A DNA stretch of 64,000 nucleotides, from positions 1,695,367 through 1,759,366 of the forward strand of contig NZ_LR733215.1 in the NCBI RefSeq assembly GCF_902506435.1. The letters are read 5' to 3'. The stretch is from Nocardioides sp. AX2bis (GTDB lineage Bacteria; Actinomycetota; Actinomycetes; Propionibacteriales; Nocardioidaceae). The notes under the pieces were generated by a model. That model was not told the DNA's origin. It made no database searches and saw only the letters and a program-made list of their open reading frames with translations. The position numbers and the translations under genes are program-made. Position 1 is the stretch's first letter, and every line of letters begins with the position of its first letter. Positions 20,234 to 28,081 of the stretch are shown in pieces.

Positions 20234-21706
20234 GTGGTGAGCACCCCATCGAGCAGCCCCGACCCGCAGCACCAGGACGTCACCGAGGTCGACCTCGTCG
20301 TGGTCGGCGCCGGACCCGGCGGGGAGGCCCTCGCCTCCGGGGCCGCCGCCGGCGGCCTGTCGGTCGTCGTGGTCGACCGCCACCTCGTGGGCGGGGAGTG
20401 CCCCTACTACGGGTGCATCCCGTCGAAGATGATGGTGCGCGCGGCCGACGCGCTGGCCGAGGCCTCGCGCGCCGGGACGCTGGCCGGCGACGTGGCCGTC
20501 ACCCCGTCCTGGACGCCCGTGGCCACCCGGATCCGGGACGAGGCCACCACCGACTGGGACGACGACATCGCCGTGCGCCGCCTCGAGGACGCCGGGGCGA
20601 CCGTGCACCACGGCGTCGGCCGTCTCACCGGCCCGCGGGCCGTCGAGGTGACGCTGCCCGACGGGTCCGTGATGGCGTACGCCGCCCGCGTCGGCGTCGT
20701 GCTCAACCCCGGGACGCGCCCCGCCGAGCTGCCCGTGGCCGGGCTGGCCGGGACGCCGTACTGGACCAACCGGGAGGCCGTGCAGGCCACCGGGGTGCCC
20801 GCGACCCTGGTCGTGGTCGGCGGTGGGCCGATCGGGTGCGAGATGGCCCAGGTCTTCGCCCGCTTCGGCGCGCGCGTCACGATCCTCCAGCACGGGCCGC
20901 GGCTGCTGCCCGGCGACGAGCCGGAGGCCGGCGAGATGCTCGCCGACGTGCTGGCCTCCGAGGGGCTGCGGGTGATGACCGGCGCCGACCTGCGCGAGGT
21001 CGCCCACGCCGACGGCACCTTCACCCTCACCGTCGACACCGGCAACGACACCGGCGACGACACCGGGGAGGGCACCGAGACGCTGCACGCCGACCAGCTG
21101 CTCGTGGCCGCCGGCCGCACGCCCAACCTGGACGACCTCGGCCTCGAGGCCGTCGGCCTGGACCCGGCCTCCCGCACGATCGAGGTCGACGAGCGGATGC
21201 GCGCCACCGTCGACGGGGAGCCCGTGGAGGGCCTGTGGGTGGTCGGGGACGTCACCGGCAAGGGGGCGTTCACCCACGTCTCGATGTACCAGTCCGGGGT
21301 CGCGCTCCGCGACGTGCTGGGCCAGGACGGTCCCGCCGCGGCGTACCACGCCGTCCCGCACACGACCTTCACCGACCCGGAGGTCGGCGGCGTCGGGATG
21401 ACGGTCCGGCAGGCGAAGGACGCCGGGCTGCGCGTCCGGGTCGGACGCACCGCGACGGAGACCTCCTCGCGCGGCTTCACCCACGGCCCGGGCGCCCGCG
21501 GGCTGATCACCGTGGTCGAGGACGCCGACCGCGGGGTCCTCGTCGGCGCGACGGCCGCCGGACCCGGCGGCGGCGAGGTGCTCGGCCTGCTGGCCCTCGC
21601 GGTGCACGCGGCGGTCCCCGTCGACACGCTGCGCACGATGATCTACGCCTACCCCACCTTCCACCGCGCGATCGAGACCGCGCTGGGGGAGCTCGCCGAG
21701 GAGTGA
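20234..21706 (+). CDS. FAD-dependent pyridine nucleotide-disulfide oxidoreductase
   Basis: 490 aa; the GTG at 20234 (or 20237) follows a GGGG stretch. FAD-binding GAGPGGEALASG near residue 22, redox disulfide motif GECPYYGCIPSK (Cys-x4-Cys), second Rossmann VVGGGPIGCEMAQ and the AAGRTPNLDDLGL stretch identify the dihydrolipoamide dehydrogenase/mercuric reductase superfamily. In the C-terminal dimer-interface motif the catalytic His of lipoamide dehydrogenases (HPT) appears as Tyr (AYPTFHR). It is therefore probably not a true lipoamide dehydrogenase. No metal-binding N-terminal domain as in MerA. The partner and substrate are unknown. Confidence 0.85.
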   Translation: MVSTPSSSPDPQHQDVTEVDLVVVGAGPGGEALASGAAAGGLSVVVVDRHLVGGECPYYGCIPSKMMVRAADALAEASRAGTLAGDVAVTPSWTPVATRIRDEATTDWDDDIAVRRLEDAGATVHHGVGRLTGPRAVEVTLPDGSVMAYAARVGVVLNPGTRPAELPVAGLAGTPYWTNREAVQATGVPATLVVVGGGPIGCEMAQVFARFGARVTILQHGPRLLPGDEPEAGEMLADVLASEGLRVMTGADLREVAHADGTFTLTVDTGNDTGDDTGEGTETLHADQLLVAAGRTPNLDDLGLEAVGLDPASRTIEVDERMRATVDGEPVEGLWVVGDVTGKGAFTHVSMYQSGVALRDVLGQDGPAAAYHAVPHTTFTDPEVGGVGMTVRQAKDAGLRVRVGRTATETSSRGFTHGPGARGLITVVEDADRGVLVGATAAGPGGGEVLGLLALAVHAAVPVDTLRTMIYAYPTFHRAIETALGELAEE

Positions 21707-21712
21707 GGCCGG

Positions 21713-21728
21713 AGCGGCCCCGGCCGCT
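21713..21728 (+). terminator. short hairpin after the flavin oxidoreductase
   Basis: AGCGGCC (21713-21719), CC loop, GGCCGCT (21722-21728), perfect; a C6G5 run follows at once. Likely terminator of the 20234 gene. Confidence 0.5.
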
Positions 21729-21766
21729 ACCCCCCGGGGGTCGGGGCGGGCCGGGCCCCCGGGCCC

Positions 21767-21772
21767 TACTCT
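21767..21772 (+). promoter_or_regulatory. -10 box (TACTCT) of the DUF1206 gene
   Basis: TACTCT is 6 nt before ATG 21779, in the leaderless arrangement seen repeatedly in this window. Confidence 0.4.
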
Positions 21773-21778
21773 CCTCAG

Positions 21779-22612
21779 ATGAGCACCGGTGGCACGTCCG
21801 AGCGAGCCCCGAGGTCCCTGGCCGAGGCCGAGGACCACTCGTGGGTCGACCACGCGGTCCGCTTCGGGATGGTCGCCTACGGCGTGGTCTACCTCGTCGT
21901 CGGCTGGCTCGCGCTGCAGCTGGCCCTCGGCCAGGGCAGCGGCGAGACGAGCGCGGGCGGCGCGATGACCGAGCTGTCCCAGCAGCCGTTCGGGCAGGTC
22001 GCGCTGTGGCTGGTGGTCCTCGGGATGCTGATGCTGGTGGCCTGGCGTGTGCTCGAGGCCGTGGCCGGCCACCGCTCCGAGAGCGGCTCGGACCGTCTCA
22101 AGAAGCAGGTCGTGTCGGTCCTCAAGGCCGTGCTGTACGCCGTGGTCGGCTTCAGCGCCTTCCAGGTGGCGACCGGCAGCGGGAGCAGCGGCAGCAGCGA
22201 CGGGACCGACGGGCCCACCGCGCAGGTCCTGCAGCTGCCCGGGGGCCAGCTGATCGTCGGCCTGGTCGCGCTCGGGATCCTCGGCTACGCCGTGGTCCAG
22301 GCCAAGCAGGCCGTGACCGAGGACTTCCGCGAGCACCTCACCGCCGAGGGCAAGCAGGGCACCTCGGGCCGGTTCTACGTCCTGGCCGGCAAGCTCGGCT
22401 ACGCGGCGAAGGCGGTGGCCGTGGCGATCGTCGGCGGGCTGTTCGCCTACGCCGCGATCACGCACGACGCCTCGAAGTCCGGCGGCATGGACCAGGCGCT
22501 CCTCCAGGTGCTGCAGCAGCCGTACGGCCGCTACCTGCTCGGCCTGGTCGCGATCGGGATCGCCGGGTACGGCGTGTTCTGCCTGGCGCGCGCCCGCCAC
22601 CTCTCCCGCTGA
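21779..22612 (+). CDS. DUF1206 integral membrane protein
   Basis: 277 aa. Three tandem internal repeats, each of two transmembrane helices joined by a Gly/Ser-rich loop, at roughly residues 24-97, 113-180 and 198-272. Repeat starts read HAVRFGMVAYGVVYL, VLKAVLYAVVGFSAF and KLGYAAKAVAVAIVG, and each second helix opens near QLPGGQ or QQPFGQ or QQPYGR. This triplicated layout is the hallmark of DUF1206. Function unknown. Monocistronic by context. Confidence 0.88.
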   Translation: MSTGGTSERAPRSLAEAEDHSWVDHAVRFGMVAYGVVYLVVGWLALQLALGQGSGETSAGGAMTELSQQPFGQVALWLVVLGMLMLVAWRVLEAVAGHRSESGSDRLKKQVVSVLKAVLYAVVGFSAFQVATGSGSSGSSDGTDGPTAQVLQLPGGQLIVGLVALGILGYAVVQAKQAVTEDFREHLTAEGKQGTSGRFYVLAGKLGYAAKAVAVAIVGGLFAYAAITHDASKSGGMDQALLQVLQQPYGRYLLGLVAIGIAGYGVFCLARARHLSR

Positions 22613-22667
22613 CCCGGGGGTCCCAGGACCATCGGACAGGCGCCCGTGGCACGTCTCGACCCCCGGG
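22613..22667. repeat. inverted repeat between DUF1206 and MinD-like genes
   Basis: Perfect 10-bp arms CCCGGGGGTC (22613-22622) and GACCCCCGGG (22658-22667) enclose 35 nt. Starts right after the TGA at 22610-22612, so a terminator role is possible, though the loop is long. Confidence 0.45.
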
Positions 22668-22713
22668 CCGTGGGAGGGTGGGGCCCGATCTGACCGCACC
22701 CCGACGGAGCGCC

Positions 22714-23847
22714 ATGACCAGCCACGACCCGTACCCCGATGCCCTGAGCTCGGACGGCACCCCCCCGACCTCCCCGGGTCGACGGGTCCAGCAGCCCGCG
22801 TCCCCCGAGCAGCCGCCCGCGGTGCAGGAGGTGCCCGCGGGGCGTCGGGTCGCCCCGGCCCCGGCGGAGCAGCAGGTCGGGACCGCCGTCGAGCCGGTCG
22901 AGCCACGCCGCTTCGTGACCGCCACCGACTTCCTCGAGCGGCGGCGCCAGGAGCAGGAGCCGGGCCCTGCGACCTGGGGCTGGCGCGGCGCGCTGAACAA
23001 GCTCAGCGGCGGCGCGCTGCGGCTGCGCGCCGGCGGGGCCGAGCGTGCGCACGAGCAGCAGCGGTTGTCGATCCAGCGTGACTTCGAGGGCCCACGCACG
23101 ATCGTGTTCGTGAACCCCAAGGGCGGTGCGGCCAAGACCACCGGCGTCCTCGCTGCCGGCCACACCTTCGGCACCGTGCGCGGCGGCGGCGTCGTGGCCT
23201 GGGACAACAACGAGACCCGCGGCACGCTCGGCATCCGGGGGGTCCGCGGCGAGCACCGCAACACGACCCGCGAGCTGCTGGAGGACCTTGGTCGCTTCAG
23301 CGACGTCTACCAGTCGCGGATCGGCGACCTCGGGGCGTTCGTCCGCTCCCAGGGCGACGCGCACTTCGACGTCCTGGCCTCCGACGAGCGGCCCGACGTC
23401 ACCGGCACCATCCACGCCGACGACTTCGCCTCGGTGCACGCCCTGCTGGAGCGGTTCTACCGGCTGGTGCTCGTCGACACCGGCAACAACATGCGCGCCG
23501 AGAACTGGCTGGCCGCCGCCGAGCAGGCCGACCTGCTGGTGGTCACCACCACCGTCCGCGAGGACACCGGCTACAGCGGCCTGTGGATGCTCGACGCCCT
23601 CCAGGACGCCGGCTACGCCGACCTCAAGCGCCGCACGGTCACGGTGCTCTCCGACCCCGCGCCGAAGGTCGACGAACGGCTGGCCCGCGACCTCACCGAG
23701 GTCTACGAGCAGCGCACCCGCGCGGTCTACCGGGTGCCCTACGACCCGGCGCTGGTGACCGGCGCGGTCGTGCCGTACTCCCAGCTCTCCGGCGAGACCC
23801 GCCGCGCCTGGCTGCAGGCGTGCGCGGGGATGACCGACGCGCTGTAG
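22714..23847 (+). CDS. MinD/ParA-like ATPase with disordered N-terminus
   Basis: 377 aa, ATG 22714 after a GGAGC ribosome site. Residues 1-~70 are Pro/Glu/Gln-rich and look disordered. ~110 onward is a P-loop ATPase of the SIMIBI class with the deviant Walker A KGGAAKTT (both signature lysines), IVFVNPKGG entry, switch-like WDNNETRGTLG and a VLVDTGNNMRAENWL Walker B region. The layout (proline-rich lead plus ParA-type ATPase) recalls actinobacterial ESX-associated EspI-like ATPases, but no ESX gene, ParB or parS is nearby. It is probably a membrane- or nucleoid-cycling regulator; the exact role is unknown. Confidence 0.85.
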   Translation: MTSHDPYPDALSSDGTPPTSPGRRVQQPASPEQPPAVQEVPAGRRVAPAPAEQQVGTAVEPVEPRRFVTATDFLERRRQEQEPGPATWGWRGALNKLSGGALRLRAGGAERAHEQQRLSIQRDFEGPRTIVFVNPKGGAAKTTGVLAAGHTFGTVRGGGVVAWDNNETRGTLGIRGVRGEHRNTTRELLEDLGRFSDVYQSRIGDLGAFVRSQGDAHFDVLASDERPDVTGTIHADDFASVHALLERFYRLVLVDTGNNMRAENWLAAAEQADLLVVTTTVREDTGYSGLWMLDALQDAGYADLKRRTVTVLSDPAPKVDERLARDLTEVYEQRTRAVYRVPYDPALVTGAVVPYSQLSGETRRAWLQACAGMTDAL

Positions 23848-23868
23848 CGGCGCCGGGACCTGCGGGAC

Positions 23869-23908
23869 GTCATACGTCCCGAGGACACCTGTCCTCAGGA
23901 CGTATGAC
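23869..23908. repeat. perfect nested palindrome, 40 bp, GACGTCATACG family
   Basis: Outer arms GTCATACGTCC (23869-23879) and GGACGTATGAC (23898-23908), 1/1 internal mismatch, inner stem GAGGACA / TGTCCTC, CC centre. With the preceding GGGAC it shares the core GGGACGTCATACG with the elements at 55999 and 56466. Lies 21 nt after the MinD-like stop; may double as terminator. Confidence 0.85.
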
Positions 23909-23950
23909 CTCCTCGGCAGGGAGGGTGACCAGCGCGCGTACGACGGCCGT

Positions 23951-23956
23951 TAGCGT
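23951..23956 (+). promoter_or_regulatory. -10 box (TAGCGT) of the quinone oxidoreductase-like gene
   Basis: TAGCGT with 7 nt to ATG 23964 and no ribosome site; leaderless arrangement. Confidence 0.5.
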
Positions 23957-23963
23957 CGCCGGC

Positions 23964-24974
23964 ATGCGAGCAGTCGTCTACTCCCAGACCGGTCCGTCAT
24001 CCGTCCTGCAGCCCGTCGAGCGCGACCTGCCGGAGCCCGGGCCGGGTGAGGTCCGGGTACGCGTGGTCCGCTCCGGGGTGAACCCCACCGACCACAAGTT
24101 CCGCGCCGGGGCGATGCGCGGCCACGACGAGGTCAGCCCGGGGATGGACGGCAGCGGCGTCGTCGACGCCGTCGGTGCGGACGTCGAGCACCTCGCGGTG
24201 GGCGACCGGGTGTGGGTCTACCTCGCCCAGCACGGCCCGGCGTACGGCACCGCCACCGAGCACACCGTGCAGCCCGCCGACCGCGTCGTGCACCTCCCGG
24301 AGCAGGCGTCGTACGACCTGGGGGCCGCCCTCGGCGTGCCTGCGATCACCGCGCACCGGGCGCTGACCTCCGGCGAGGTCAACCGGCTCGCGCCGGGCAC
24401 GCTCGACGACCACGTCGTGCTGGTCGCCGGGGGCGCCGGTGCGGTGGGCAACGCCGCGATCCAGCTCGCCCGCTGGGCCGGCGCGACCGTGATCACCACC
24501 GTCAGCAGCGAGGAGAAGGCCGTCCTGGCGCGCGCCGCGGGCGCCCACCACGTCGTCGACTACGTGCACGGCGACGCCCAGGCCGAGATCCTCGGCATCG
24601 CGCCGGACGGGGTCGACCTGGTCGTCGAGGTCGCCCCGGCGCCGAACCAGGCGCTCGACCTCGCGGTGACCCGGGTGCACGGCACGATCGCGGTCTACGC
24701 CAACAACGGCGGGGAGCAGCTCACGCTGCCGTTGCGCGAGACGTTCAGCCGCAACCTGCGCTACCAGTTCATCATCCTCTACACCCTCGACCCGGCGCTG
24801 CTCTCGCTCGCCGTCACCGACGTCAGCGCGGCCGTGCTCGACGGGGCGCTGCGGGTGGGCGAGGACGCCGGGCTCCCGCTGCACCACTACCCGCTCACCG
24901 ACGTCGCCGCCGCCCAGGACGCCGTCGAGGCCGGGCTCGTGGGCAAGGCGCTGCTCGACGTCGCGGACGCCTGA
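23964..24974 (+). CDS. NADPH:quinone reductase-like medium-chain oxidoreductase
   Basis: 336 aa. Zinc-free MDR superfamily: N-terminal GroES-like domain (SGVNPTDHKFRAGAM, GMDGSGVVDAVG), nucleotide-binding Rossmann motif AGGAGAVGNAAIQLARWAGA near residue 155, and C-terminal LVGKALLDVADA. Absence of the Cys/His zinc ligands and the NPTD motif favour a quinone-oxidoreductase (QOR) type. Substrate unknown. Flanked on both sides by nested palindromes (23869-23908 and 25017-25088). Confidence 0.87.
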   Translation: MRAVVYSQTGPSSVLQPVERDLPEPGPGEVRVRVVRSGVNPTDHKFRAGAMRGHDEVSPGMDGSGVVDAVGADVEHLAVGDRVWVYLAQHGPAYGTATEHTVQPADRVVHLPEQASYDLGAALGVPAITAHRALTSGEVNRLAPGTLDDHVVLVAGGAGAVGNAAIQLARWAGATVITTVSSEEKAVLARAAGAHHVVDYVHGDAQAEILGIAPDGVDLVVEVAPAPNQALDLAVTRVHGTIAVYANNGGEQLTLPLRETFSRNLRYQFIILYTLDPALLSLAVTDVSAAVLDGALRVGEDAGLPLHHYPLTDVAAAQDAVEAGLVGKALLDVADA

Positions 24975-25016
24975 GCGCCGGCCCGCCGGGCGCCCGCCCG
25001 CCGCGGCGACCACGCG

Positions 25017-25088
25017 CTGTCACGCTGTGTTACTTCCTCAGGTGCGGCGTCACGACGCTGCACCGGATGAAGTAACACAGCGTGACAG
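25017..25088. repeat. 72-bp nested palindrome with 20-bp perfect arms
   Basis: Outer arms at 25017-25036 and 25069-25088 pair perfectly over 20 bp (left arm CTGTCACGCTGTGTTACTTC). Then a 4/4 internal loop, an 11-bp inner stem (25041-25051 / 25054-25064) with one mismatch, and a 2-nt centre. It begins 43 nt after the oxidoreductase stop and ends 53 nt before the pyrR -10 box. It is AT-richer than its surroundings. Confidence 0.88.
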
Positions 25089-25140
25089 CCGGCGTCGTGG
25101 CCTCGCGGCGGCGCCCGGTGCGGGCGCCTGGCGGCGCTGC

Positions 25141-25826
<686 letters not shown>

Positions 25827-25827
<1 letters not shown>

Positions 25828-26756
25828 TGCGCCGCCACCTGCTGTCGGTCGACGACGTCGACGCCGACGAGATCGCCGCCCTCCTCGCCACGGCCACCGA
25901 GATGCACGACGTGCAGCGCCGGCAGGTCAAGAAGCTGCCCGCGCTGCGTGGGCGCACCGTGATCAACCTGTTCTTCGAGGACTCCACCCGCACCCGGTCC
26001 AGCTTCGAGATCGCCGGCAAGTGGCTCTCGGCCGACACCGTCAACATCACCGGCAAGGGCAGCTCGGCCTCCAAGGGCGAGAGCCTGCGCGACACCGTGC
26101 GCACGATCGCGGCGATGGGCGTCGACGCGCTGGTCATCCGGCACGGCGCCAGCGGCTCGGCCCAGCAGGTCGCGCAGTGGGTCGACGCGTCGGTCGTGAA
26201 CGCCGGCGACGGCACGCACGAGCACCCCAGCCAGGCGCTGCTCGACGCCTACACGCTGCAGCAGCGGATGGGCCCGCTCGAGGGCCGCCACGTCGTGCTG
26301 GTCGGCGACCTGACCCACAGCCGGGTCTTCCGCAGCAACGTCAAGTGCCTGACCAAGCTCGGGGCCGAGGTCACCGCGGTCGCGCCGCCGACGCTGATGC
26401 CCAGCGGCGTCGAGGCGTGGTCGCGCGAGGCCGGGTTCGCCACGTCCTACGACCTCGACGAGGTGCTCCCGAAGGCCGACGCGGTGATGATGCTGCGCGT
26501 CCAGCGCGAGCGGATGGCCGGCGGGTACTTCCCCAGCGCGCGGGAGTACACCGTCGGCTACGGGCTGACCCGCGACCGGCTCGACGTGCTCGGGCCCGAC
26601 GTCCCGATCTGCCACCCCGGCCCGATGAACCGCGGCCTCGAGATCGCCGCCGACGCCGCGGACGCCGCCCAGTCGCTGGTCCTCGACCAGGTCTCGGCCG
26701 GGGTCGCGGTACGGATGGCGATCCTCTACCACCTGCTCGCCGGAGAGGACTCCTGA
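25827..26756 (+). CDS. pyrB: aspartate carbamoyltransferase catalytic subunit
   Basis: 309 aa, ATG at 25827 within TGATG. Condenses carbamoyl phosphate with aspartate. Carbamoyl phosphate loop [12 protein letters not shown], 80s-like loop [25 protein letters not shown], aspartate-side loop [10 protein letters not shown] and the final [12 protein letters not shown] are all intact. No regulatory PyrI subunit is encoded; the typical class C/B actinobacterial arrangement with adjacent dihydroorotase is seen. The stop overlaps pyrC by one base. Confidence 0.97.
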
Positions 26757-28081
26757 TGACCGAGCCCGCCCCCCGTCCCGTGCTCGTCCGCGGCGCCTCG
26801 CTGCTCGGCGAGCGCACCGCCGACCTGCTGCTGCGCGACGGCGTCGTCGCCGAGGTCGGCGAGCGCGGCTCGCTCGCGGCCGGCGACGCCCGGGTGGTCG
26901 ACGCCGACGGCCTGGTGGCGCTGCCCGGTCTCGTCGACCTGCACACCCACCTGCGCGAGCCCGGCCGCGAGGACGCCGAGACGGTGCTCACCGGGTCGCG
27001 CGCCGCCGCCGCCGGCGGGTTCACCGCCGTCCTGGCGATGGCCAACACCAGTCCGGTCACCGACACCGCCGAGGCCGCCGAGCGGGTCCTCGACCTGGGC
27101 CGGGCCGCCGGGCTGGTCGACGTGCAGCCGGTCGGTGCGGTCACCCACGGCCTGGCCGGCGAGGAGCTCGCCGAGCTCGGCCTGATGGCCCGCTCGCGGG
27201 CGCGCGTCCGCGTCTTCTCCGACGACGGCCGGTGCGTGGCGAACGCCCGCGTGATGCGTCGTGCGCTGGAGTACGTCAAGGCGTTCGGCGGCGTGGTCAG
27301 CCAGCACGCGCAGGACCCCGACCTCGCCGGGCCGGCCTCCTGCTGCCACGAGGGCGAGCTCTCCGGCCGGCTCGGGCTGCCCGGCTGGCCCGGTGTGGCC
27401 GAGGAGGTCATCGTCGCCCGCGACGTCATGCTCGCGCGGCACGCCGGCTCGCGGGTCCACGTCGCCCACGCCTCCACCGCCGGCACCGTCGAGGTGCTGC
27501 GGTGGGCCCGGGCGCAGGGGATCGCGGTCACCGCCGAGGTCACCCCGCACCACCTGCTGCTGACCACCGACCTGCTGTCCGGCTACGACCCGACCTTCAA
27601 GGTCAACCCGCCGCTGCGTCCCGACGAGGACGTGGAGGCCCTGCGCGCGGCGCTGGCCGACGGCACCATCGACGCGGTGGCCACCGACCACGCCCCGCAC
27701 GCCCGGCACGACAAGGAGCACGCCTTCGTCGACGCCGCCTTCGGGATGGTGGGCCTCGAGACGGCGCTGCCGGTCGTGGCCACGACCATGGTCGCGACGG
27801 GCCGGATGACCTGGGCCGACGTCGCCCGCACCATGTCGACCACGCCGGCCGCCATCGCCGGCCTCGCCGGGCACGGCGCCGCGCTGGTCGTCGGCGCCCC
27901 GGCCAACCTCACGCTGGTCGACCCGACGGCGACCCGGGTCGTGGACCGCGACGCCTCGGTCTCGCGGTCGCGCAACAACCCCTGGCACGGACGCGAGCTG
28001 ACCGGGGCGGTCCGGGCCACCGTCCTGCGGGGCCGACCGACCCTGCTGGACGGGGAGCTGGTCGACCCGGCCGTCGGGTGA
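26756..28081 (+). CDS. pyrC: dihydroorotase
   Basis: 441 aa, ATG at 26756 in TGATG. Type I dihydroorotase of the amidohydrolase superfamily, cyclising carbamoyl aspartate. Metal ligands in DLHTHLREPG, SQHAQDP, HVAHAST and the catalytic Asp in ATDHAPH are present. C-terminal NLTLVDP and the SRSRNNPWHGREL stretch are characteristic. carAB, pyrD, pyrF and pyrE, expected next in this operon, are not here; instead hrpB follows with a 4-base overlap. Confidence 0.96.
   Translation: MTEPAPRPVLVRGASLLGERTADLLLRDGVVAEVGERGSLAAGDARVVDADGLVALPGLVDLHTHLREPGREDAETVLTGSRAAAAGGFTAVLAMANTSPVTDTAEAAERVLDLGRAAGLVDVQPVGAVTHGLAGEELAELGLMARSRARVRVFSDDGRCVANARVMRRALEYVKAFGGVVSQHAQDPDLAGPASCCHEGELSGRLGLPGWPGVAEEVIVARDVMLARHAGSRVHVAHASTAGTVEVLRWARAQGIAVTAEVTPHHLLLTTDLLSGYDPTFKVNPPLRPDEDVEALRAALADGTIDAVATDHAPHARHDKEHAFVDAAFGMVGLETALPVVATTMVATGRMTWADVARTMSTTPAAIAGLAGHGAALVVGAPANLTLVDPTATRVVDRDASVSRSRNNPWHGRELTGAVRATVLRGRPTLLDGELVDPAVG

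Noticed and set aside
20234..21706. Oxidoreductase considered as mercuric reductase
   Set aside because: No N-terminal metal-binding domain, no C-terminal Cys pair for Hg binding, and no mer genes adjacent.
19745..22906. Minus-strand frame of about 1050 codons over nusB and DUF1206
   Set aside because: Antisense to nusB, the oxidoreductase and DUF1206; composition is repetitive Gly/Ala/Arg text without motifs.
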